In this document: piece by piece, positions 52,351-59,605 of the stretch
Position numbering within the stretch: the first letter of the stretch is position 1
Layout of the letters: each line of letters opens with the position of its first letter
Assembly: GCA_903905505.1 (NCBI GenBank)
Contig: CAIVGL010000004.1
Span: forward strand, 1 to 64,000
Direction: 5' to 3'
DNA length: 64,000 nucleotides
Origin: an uncultured Bacteroidia bacterium
GTDB lineage: Bacteria > Bacteroidota > Bacteroidia > Bacteroidales > Prolixibacteraceae
Notes under the pieces: generated by a model
What the model saw: the letters and a program-made list of their open reading frames with translations, nothing else
Database searches by the model: none
What the model was told of the DNA's origin: nothing
Translations under genes and position numbers: made by a program

Positions 52351-52534
52351 TAAATTCTTTAATTGGAATAAAAAAGGGTTAATTTTCAATAGAAAGTGAA
52401 TGCAATGGCTCCTGATTTCAGAAGAGCTTAAAATAAGGGAGCTAAGGTGCAATTTACAGATGGGTGGAGGATGATTTAGGCATGAATAACGCAATTAAAA
52501 GTCCATATTTAAGAAAAATAATAAGTTCTCATAG

Positions 52535-52563
52535 TTTTGGTTTCTGAAATCTGATTATCTTTG
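52535..52563 (+). promoter_or_regulatory. Putative promoter of tRNA-Arg
   Basis: TTTTGG ... TATCTTTG (TAnnTTTG-type) about 97 nt upstream of the tRNA. Confidence 0.5.
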
Positions 52564-52659
52564 CACCTCTTCAGGATACGAGACGAATGGTTCAGTTCTG
52601 GAGTAAACGTTCTGGGATCTGTTTAACTTTTTAGGAAGTAAACAGATTCGACTAAAATT

Positions 52660-52732
52660 GGCCCCGTAGCTTAATGGATAGAGCATCTGACTACGGATCA
52701 GAAGGTTGGGGGTTCGACTCTCTCCGGGGTCA
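52660..52732 (+). tRNA. tRNA-Arg (anticodon ACG)
   Basis: GGCCCCG acceptor pairs with CGGGGTC; anticodon arm TCTGA-CTACGGA-TCAGA gives ACG; T-arm GGGGG-TTCGACT-CTCTC. Confidence 0.93.
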
Positions 52733-52734
52733 CA

Positions 52735-52775
52735 AATGCCACTGTAATCAATTGATTATCAGTGGCATTTTTTAT
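52735..52775 (+). terminator. Terminator after tRNA-Arg
   Basis: AATGCCACTG-TAATCAATTGATTAT-CAGTGGCATTTTTT hairpin and T-run. Confidence 0.75.
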
Positions 52776-52912
52776 TATACACACTAAAATACACACCTTT
52801 TTCCGACTGTCTGAATTGAAATTGCAATACTATTCCTCAACTTTTGCTGCTCCTTTCATATAGGACCGATACTTATTTCACGTGCAGGGAACGATTATAA
52901 AGTTGTTTATTT

Positions 52913-52943
52913 TGCAACATTGCAAACTTTGCAAAGTCTGCAA
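52913..52943. repeat. Four phased TGCAA repeats near the tRNA att site
   Basis: TTGCAACATTGCAAACTTTGCAAAGTCTGCAAA; TGCAA starts at 52913, 52921, 52930, 52939. Confidence 0.5.
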
Positions 52944-53082
52944 ATTACAAGGTTTTATAATATCCTACTCTAAATTTTAGCCCCCAAGCTAACGCATAGT
53001 CTATTTCAATGCATCAGTAGGGATAAGATTCAAAGCGCTTTATTTTGTGCGATTCAAGACCTTCTGAATCTCCTCTTTCCCC

Positions 53083-53620
53083 TTAACCATAGCCATTATT
53101 AGTAAGGTAGTCTATTAAAATAACCCAATCATCATTAACAGGCACATGCCAGCCTGAGGGACAAACATTTTTATTCCCGTTGGTACTTGTATTTAAAGTG
53201 TACCAATTATATAGTCCACTATAAGCTGCTTTGTTCGTTTCATCATTGTTGTACCAGCAATAGGCAGGAGTTTCTAATCCATAAAGCTGTATATTATTCC
53301 AAGCAGTCTGATCAGCCACTAAAGGTATATCAGAATTATCATTATACTTGGTGCTTTTAAGGTTTTCCTTCATCCAAACCTGGGTTCCAATCCGCACTAC
53401 GTTATAAATATTACCTTCAACATCACTGATCGTTATTGGGTCAGTTGTAAAGGTCATATCACTGCCATTTGTAGTGCCAAGTGAATTATTCGCTTTTACT
53501 CTGAAGTGATAAGTAGTGCCACTGGCTAAACCTGTTATAACTGAACTTATAGTTGTGCTTATGTTACCAGCAAGTGGACTCTGTGATGCTGCAGCAGTAT
53601 TACCATAATTTGCCGTATCA
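53083..53620 (-). pseudogene. Fragment of Fn3/FISUMP (Fibrobacter succinogenes major paralogous domain) protein
   Basis: GLASGTTYHFRVKANNSLGTTNGSDMTFTT (Fn3-like) then IGTQVWMKENLKSTKYNDNSDIP...YCWYNNDE...YNWYTLN...CPSGWHVPVNDDW (FISUMP). Residues before about NYGNTAA in the ORF are antisense of a Fic fragment. Confidence 0.75.
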
Positions 53621-53832
53621 CACTTTTTAGGCGACACATTAAAGCAAATAGAAGCAATGCCTAAAACTACATTTGACGAGATCGTAAACAAAAATGTAGA
53701 AATGAACATTGCAGACCCTTTTATGGAAGGGAATGGGAGAAGCACCAGAATATGGGTGGATTTGATATTGAAAAAGCGGCTCAAGAAATGCGTTAATTGG
53801 AGTAAAATAAGCAAGCAAAACTACCTGAATGC
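53621..53832 (+). pseudogene. Fic domain protein fragment
   Basis: [72 protein letters not shown] resembles the Fic core (HPFxEGNGRxxR) but is truncated at both ends. Confidence 0.75.
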
Positions 53833-54548
53833 AACGGGTTATTTCAATATTGCGAAGTAAGTAAGGATAAAGCTTATGCTCCTCGTTACGCTGAGTGGTT
53901 CTTGGCTTAGGATATATTGCTGTAATACGCATCTCTTTGTAATAACGGTCTATCCGTTTACGGCTAACACAAAAGCCCCGTTTATCCAAATGAACCTTCA
54001 TTCTGCGAATCCCATAGTAAGGCGTTATTAAGTACTGCCTATCTATGGCTTCCTTGACACATAACTCATCATATTTCAAAGAATGTTTTGACTCATAATA
54101 GAGTCCACTTCGGCTTAAACTAAGAAATATACATTGTTTAACAAGGCTTAAAAGGGGATGTCCTCGTTCGACCATTTCTCGGCGTACTATTTGCCCTGTA
54201 TTTGATTCCACTTTTTTTTTTAAGAACTCATTCTCTATCTCCAACTGCCCTATCTTACGGAAAAGATTATCCGTCTCGTGCTCCTTCTGCTTCTCTTCAG
54301 GTATATTTGGTTTACTAAAGGTAGCGATAGCACTGTCCAAATATTGTTTTTTCCAAATATTAACCTGATTTGGATGAACCTCATAAAAACTGGCAATCTC
54401 GCTGATGGTTTTAAAACCTTTTACTGCCTCAATTGCTACTTTGGCTTTTAATTCCGCTGAAATTTTCTTTCAAATAATCCTACTGTTTTTAAAGTGTATA
54501 AATTTAATTGTTTTACACCTTAAACAGCTGTCCTAAATATGGGTTACA
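53829..54548 (-). pseudogene. IS3-family transposase remnant (OrfA-like HTH plus N-terminal OrfB), catalytic half missing
   Basis: Frame reads KKISAELKAKVAIEAVKGFKTISEIASFYEVHPNQVNIWKKQY...then HPLLSLVKQCIFLSLSRSGLYYESK...YYGIRRMKVHLDKRGFCVSRKRIDRYYKEM...[24 protein letters not shown] and stops before DDE region; possible IR end near 54548. Confidence 0.8.
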
Positions 54549-54585
54549 TTATAGTAACCGGTGGTAAAAAGACCAAAGAAACAAG

Positions 54586-54656
54586 AGCCCTGCAAGGGTT
54601 CAACCCCACGGGGCTAAGTTTATGACCTTAGTTTTATTCCGTGAGTTTAACTCACG
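54586..54656. repeat. Nested palindromes, possible REP/MITE-like relic
   Basis: AGCCCTGCAAGGGTTCAACCCCACGGGGCT followed by CGTGAGTTTAACTCACG stem-loop. Confidence 0.35.
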
Positions 54657-54784
54657 ATTATTGATCCACCAGATTGACGGATCCGCTTTCAGGGATAAAA
54701 ATACTGACGTCAGCTTAACGAAATGTCATTACATTATTAATTGATAATTGAGCATAACCACAAGACCATCAAGGCAGTAAAGAC

Positions 54785-55873
54785 TTACCCTTTAACGGGT
54801 TCAATACCTATCCTTTCGCACCATCCCAAAAATACCTTGTATGTTTCATCAAGTCCGTTGATCTGTTTTTTTGTCAATGGCCTCTTTGATTTCCTGGTGA
54901 TTAATTCTATTGGCAATCCTCTTTTTTGTAAAAAATATTTTGAACTTAACGGATAATTTTGTCCTATCACCACTTCTGTTTTTGTTAACTGCTCCTGGAT
55001 GTATTTCACGTCATTCAGCTTATCGGGATTGGTGGCGTTGTTGCACATCCACACCAAAATCTCAGGATAAAAATTTCCCGAGATAGCCGACATCCCTTTG
55101 GCTCCCGCCTGAAGTGATCTCATTGTATTAGCGGTGCAGGCATCGTAAAATTCCAATTTACTGTTTTTTGCGAGATCAATTTTAGCTTTTACCCTGTCGA
55201 AAGAGATAGTGGTATCTTTATGGTAGATCAGTCGGTTTGTTCCCAGTAAATATTCAAACACATAAGGGGTGATAATTCTTTTGTATGGCAGGGGGCATTC
55301 GTAGGTCCCCATCGGTATGTTGTCAGTAAGCTTAAAAAACTTTTCAAAATTATTGATCAGTACCTCATCACTCTCTCTTCGTTTGGCGAAATGGCCTGTT
55401 ATCATTATGACGGCATCGACTCCTGTTTGATAAATTTTCCTTGCAAACTCTGCTTTCTGCTCAAGGGAATCGCCGAAGGAGCCGGTACTCACCAACGACA
55501 TCGCGCCATTAACACGTTTAACAACATGTTTGGTCACAGCTAACCGCTCCTCATCGCTCAGGAAATACATTTCGCTGCTTTGGCAATTGGCGAAATATCC
55601 TTTTACCCCGGCTGCCTGGTAAAAATCAGTCAGGCTTGAAAGTCCGTCAAAATCAATCATCCCGTTTTGTTTGTACGGGGTAATCATTACAGGAACAAAT
55701 TTTTTGTCACTAAGAATAGGGAGAGCGGCATTTGTGCTTTTCAATAAGCCGGGGTGACTTTCATTCCCTGCGAATACTTTTTCACCGAGGCCTGCTGCAA
55801 GAGCAATGCCTACAGTACCTGCTGTAATTTTTTCTAAAAAAAGCCGTCGCGATGGTTTAGTTTCTTGATTCAT
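54785..55873 (-). CDS. Dihydrodipicolinate synthase/N-acetylneuraminate lyase family protein with Tat-like signal
   Basis: SRRLFLEKI Tat-like motif; FVPVMITPYKQNGMIDFDGLSSLTDFYQAAGVKGYFANCQSSEMYFLSDEER; MGTYECPLPYKRI; IYHKDTT Schiff-base Lys region. Confidence 0.8.
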   Translation of the reverse strand: MNQETKPSRRLFLEKITAGTVGIALAAGLGEKVFAGNESHPGLLKSTNAALPILSDKKFVPVMITPYKQNGMIDFDGLSSLTDFYQAAGVKGYFANCQSSEMYFLSDEERLAVTKHVVKRVNGAMSLVSTGSFGDSLEQKAEFARKIYQTGVDAVIMITGHFAKRRESDEVLINNFEKFFKLTDNIPMGTYECPLPYKRIITPYVFEYLLGTNRLIYHKDTTISFDRVKAKIDLAKNSKLEFYDACTANTMRSLQAGAKGMSAISGNFYPEILVWMCNNATNPDKLNDVKYIQEQLTKTEVVIGQNYPLSSKYFLQKRGLPIELITRKSKRPLTKKQINGLDETYKVFLGWCERIGIEPVKG

Positions 55874-56123
55874 CAGTGGATAATTTGTTATTTAATTGCG
55901 TGATTGCCTGTCCCAATTTATCGGGAGAACACCTGTGTTATTTTGTCCCGTGTATGCGAAGCGCCGAATCATGGGTGTTTCATAAGTTTTACATTTTACA
56001 CCTAAGTATTTGCCGATTCAAAAAAAAATAATTTAATATATAGATTTGTAAGGTTCTGCTGAAATTGAGGTATTGCCAGAGGTAAAACTAGCTATTATTT
56101 ATTAGATTTGAGGTATTAATAAA

Positions 56124-57453
56124 ATGACCAGACAGCATTTAGCTCACTTTTCACTTAGCCAACATAAAATGACCAAATGTGTTTCAAATTTTGGGTCAAT
56201 AGTTATCTTGCTATTTATCATTACGAACACTTTTATCCCAGATTGCTTTGGTCAGAATAATGAACCAACAGTAAAAAAAACGGGTTTATACTACATCCCG
56301 GCTTGTGACTGGCAGACCTGTGATTGACGGAAAACTCGATGATAAATTATGGAAGGCTGTTACATGGGCCGGCAATTACACGCAATGGATTCCAAAAGAG
56401 GGTGGCAAACCCAGCCATCCGACTGAATTAAATATTCAATACGACGACAAGTATATTTTTGTCGCCTTTCGCGCTTATGATGACCGGGATAAGATCCTGA
56501 AAATGGCAGGACCCCGCGATGAATTCGTCGGTGATGTAGTTGGAATCGCGTTTGACAGTTATCACGATTACCGCACGGGCTTTGAGTTTTCAGTTACGGC
56601 ATGGGGTCAGAAATGTGATCTGATTAAATATAATCCGGCAAGAAACGATCTTAACTGGAATCCTGTCTGGAAAGTAAAAGTTGGAATGGAGGACTCAGCC
56701 TGGGTTGCAGAGATGCAGATTCCGCTCAGTCAATTGCGCTTCAGCGGACAAGATGAAAAGGTTTGGGGAATGCATACCTCAAGAAATATCTATCGTCTTC
56801 AGGAATACAGCAACTGGGAGATTCAAACCAAGAAAGGACCCGGAGAGATTTACAATTACGGTATATTAAAGGGTATTAAAGGGATAAAGAAATCACAGCG
56901 ACTCGAAATCATGCCTTTTACTCTTGGAAGCTTTGAGCCGACGAAAAATGAACCGGCAAATCCATTTAGTAATAAAGGCAGAAGTTGGGGAGGCACCATC
57001 GGGTTAGATGCAAAAATTGGCCTTTCAAGTCATTTCACTGTTGATCTGACAATAAATCCGGATTTTGGTCAGGTGGAATCTGATCCATCAGTTTTAAACC
57101 TTTCAGCTTACGAGACTTTCTATGTCGAGAAACGCCCTTTTTTCACAGAAGGGTCATTTATCTTTGATTATAATATTAATAATCAGAGTCTTTTTTATTC
57201 ACGTCGTGTCGGACATTCTCCCTCGCTGAAAATAAATCCAAATGATAATCTTTTCGTAAAATCACCTATTAATACAACTATTCTAAGTGCAATCAAGTTG
57301 AGCGGAACAACCTCAAAAGGATTAACCGTTGGTATGATACAAAGTTTTACTGCGAATGAATATGCAAAACTTATTGATTCTGACGGAAACGCGAGCTCCC
57401 GGAAAATTGAACCGCTAACGGTTGGCGGCTTAAAGAAAGTGCGGAATAAATAA
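56124..57453 (+). pseudogene. DUF5916/CBM9-like carbohydrate-binding protein, frameshifted and 3'-truncated
   Basis: Signal-bearing ORF 56124-56327 breaks into overlapping ORF 56305-57453 (RPVIDGKLDDKLWKAVTWAG...FVAFRAYD...PDFGQVESDPSVLNLSAYETFYVEKRPFFTEG); ends abruptly at junction with an opposite-strand integrase fragment. Confidence 0.7.
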
Positions 57454-57454
57454 C

Positions 57455-58074
57455 CACTCACTTTCTTAACCTCAATAGCACGATTTATTAGGGTTTTAAA
57501 AATAATTAGATTCAAGTTAATTGTCCTAGGATGTAATTTCGCTAGTTTAATTCTCTGGTTCATTAATGAATGGAGATGGGCCTCATACTTGGATAGAAAT
57601 GAAGTAGAAAGCTCCGAGAATAAGAGGTCTCTTCTTTTGCTTTTTTTTAAAAACACTTCCAGCTTGTTACAGAAACCATTGTATTTTTTGAAATTCCTAT
57701 AACCTCCCTCGTTAAAGATGTCTTTGGTCCTTTGTTTGGCAAACTCCAAAAAAGAAGACGAGGATTCTACCTCATTAATAGTAGACTTGATCAATTCCTT
57801 CGTGGCTTGACCTTTGGATTTTAAATCCCTAGAGGTGTTTTTTGCTTCTTCAATCTCATTGGCAAGAGCTTCATTCCATTTTTTATGGTTTGCTTCCGAT
57901 GTCCGAATCCAGTTTCCTTGCTTCGCTTTTGGGTTAAAATTCTGCTTGCTTTTGAGTTCAATAGTCGTTTTTTTTTCGAATATGCTTCTTATCTTGAGTT
58001 ATCCGAAGAAGGATAGAATAAGTCTTATTCTTTGTAGGTCTGTTATTCAGTTCCAGGTTAAAGGTAATTCCCAT
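57455..58074 (-). pseudogene. Phage-integrase-like tyrosine recombinase N-terminal fragment, frameshifted, no catalytic domain
   Basis: Minus strand MGITFNLELNNRPTKNKTYSILLRITQDKKHIR-(A9 frameshift)-KKTTIELKSKQNFNPKAKQGNWIRTSEANHKKWNEALANEIEE...; then SAM-like core FLEFAKQRTKDIFNEGGYRNFKKYNGFCNKLEVFL...INLNLIIFKTLINRAI. Confidence 0.75.
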
Positions 58075-58128
58075 AATTAAGGCATTAATATAAGGTCTAC
58101 CAAAGTTAAGAATTATTTCTTTTATTTG

Positions 58129-58172
58129 TCATATTATATTCATACATTTGCACTTGCTTAGTCATATTATAA
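58129..58172. promoter_or_regulatory. Promoter/operator region of mobile mystery pair: 11-bp direct repeats flanking a TAnnTTTG -7 element
   Basis: GTCATATTATA at 58129-58139 and 58162-58172; TACATTTG at 58144-58151. Confidence 0.6.
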
Positions 58173-58182
58173 CTTTACTATT

Positions 58183-58641
58183 ATGAGCAAAAAGACATTG
58201 CAGATACAGCAGTTGAACAGCAAAATGCTGGCTTACGCCAGTTTGCAAAAGGTTGTTCCACCACCTACTGGATGGATAAAGGCAATACGTAATTCATTCG
58301 GGATGACCATGTTACAGCTTGGAAACCGCCTTTCTATTACCAAACAAAGTGTGCAAGATATTGAGCGGAGGGAAAAAGATGGCTCTATTACAATCAAAGC
58401 ATTGCGGGAAACAGCAAGGGTATTGGATATGCAATTAGTTTACGGCTTTGTGCCTAATGATGGTTCTTTAGAATTATTGATTGAAAGAAAGGCTAAAGAA
58501 CTGGCCACTCAAATTGTAATGCGAACAAACAACACCATGAAGTTGGAAGACCAGGAGAATACCAAACAACGCATTGAAAAAGCGATACACGAACGAACCA
58601 TTAGCATCAAATCCGAAATGCCTAAAACTTTATGGGATTAG
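58183..58641 (+). CDS. Mobile mystery protein A (XRE-type HTH, antitoxin-like)
   Basis: WIKAIRNSFGMTMLQLGNRLSITKQSVQDIERREKDGSITIKALRETARVLDMQLVYGFVP; paired with a Fic-domain gene. Confidence 0.85.
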   Translation: MSKKTLQIQQLNSKMLAYASLQKVVPPPTGWIKAIRNSFGMTMLQLGNRLSITKQSVQDIERREKDGSITIKALRETARVLDMQLVYGFVPNDGSLELLIERKAKELATQIVMRTNNTMKLEDQENTKQRIEKAIHERTISIKSEMPKTLWD

Positions 58642-59228
58642 ATTTAGACTACATCAACGGACAAACACCGCTGGAAGAAGATGAGAAAGAAGGGCTGCTT
58701 ATTCCTACTATAGCTACCCGTGGCGAATTAGATGAATTTGAGCAGCAGAATATTGAACAAGTTGTATTGTGGTCGCTAAACCGCTCTTTTAAAGCAGATA
58801 ATGTGTTTACCGAAGAATTTTTAAAAGCGGTTCACAAACGGATGTATGGCAACGTTTGGGCATGGGCTGGAGAATTTAGAAAAACAAATAAAAATATTGG
58901 CGTAGACAAATGGCAAATACCAACGGAGCTACGAGCATTACTGGATGATGTAAAATTTTGGTATTCCAATAACACCTATAGCCCGGATGAATGCACCATT
59001 CGTTTTAAGCATCGTTTGGTAAGCATACATTGTTTTCCAAATGGTAACGGCAGGCATAGCAGACTAATCGCAGATATCGTGATTGAGAAAATTTACAAGC
59101 AGTTACATTATAGTTGGGGTGCAGCAAATTTAGCACAACAAGGCGACCAACGCACCACATATCTCAATGCAATTAGGGCAGCAGATGCTGGAGACATTCA
59201 GCCGCTAATAAACTTTGCAAGATCATAA
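58632..59228 (+). CDS. Mobile mystery protein B (Fic domain)
   Basis: RFKHRLVSIHCFPNGNGRHSRLIADIVIEKI Fic motif HxFxxGNGRxxR; overlaps upstream gene by 10 nt. Confidence 0.88.
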   Translation: MGLDLDYINGQTPLEEDEKEGLLIPTIATRGELDEFEQQNIEQVVLWSLNRSFKADNVFTEEFLKAVHKRMYGNVWAWAGEFRKTNKNIGVDKWQIPTELRALLDDVKFWYSNNTYSPDECTIRFKHRLVSIHCFPNGNGRHSRLIADIVIEKIYKQLHYSWGAANLAQQGDQRTTYLNAIRAADAGDIQPLINFARS

Positions 59229-59441
59229 ACGATAGGTTCTAACTAATTCATTTAAATATCATTCCGTTTAAACCAGTCGCAACCAACGGTACTTTATCCC
59301 TAAGCCAAAATTCCAATACTTAACAGATCACTTTTAGATGAAAATAGAGAATGAAAACAGCTGAAATTAAATAAAAAATAAACCTTTCAATTCGATTCTA
59401 TACAGGTCGATAAAACAACAAATAAACCAAGCCTAAAGCAG

Positions 59442-59483
59442 CTATGAATCAGAAGCTTGGGATTAAAATCTCTCCAGAGTCAC
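59442..59483. repeat. Decayed copy of tRNA-Arg 3' half (candidate attR)
   Basis: CTATGAATCAGAAGCTTGGGATTAAAATCTCTCCAGAGTCAC versus CTACGGATCAGAAGGTTGGGGGTTCGACTCTCTCCGGGGTCAC at 52691-52733. Confidence 0.7.
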
Positions 59484-59523
59484 TTAAAAGGCATTGAGAA
59501 ATTAATGCATTTTTTAGTTGTAA

Positions 59524-59571
59524 AAAGACGATCTAAGAGTTAGGCAAATGCCCAAATCTTAGATCGTCTTT
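59524..59571. terminator. Bidirectional terminator
   Basis: AAAGACGATCTAAGA...TCTTAGATCGTCTTT stem-loop. Confidence 0.75.
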
Positions 59572-59605
59572 CAGTATAAATTTGACTAAATAAAACGAAC
59601 AGAAA

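Larger units (their letters stand above)
52733..59483. mobile_element. Putative decayed integrative element/genomic island at tRNA-Arg
   Basis: Bounded by intact tRNA 3' end and decayed 42-nt copy of the tRNA 3' half; contains integrase, IS and Fic fragments and a mobile-mystery pair. Confidence 0.7.

Noticed and set aside
52913-52950. TGCAA repeats as a CRISPR array
   Set aside because: Units are 5-8 bp with no spacers of CRISPR length and no cas genes.
53083-53814. Full-length reading of the 243-aa ORF as one protein
   Set aside because: The first ~65 residues are antisense of the Fic fragment; only the part downstream of about position 53620 is FISUMP/Fn3-like.
57195-57794. Full-length reading of the 199-aa minus-strand ORF as an integrase
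   Set aside because: Only the N-terminal part (57794 to about 57455) is integrase-like; the rest is antisense of the DUF5916-like gene.
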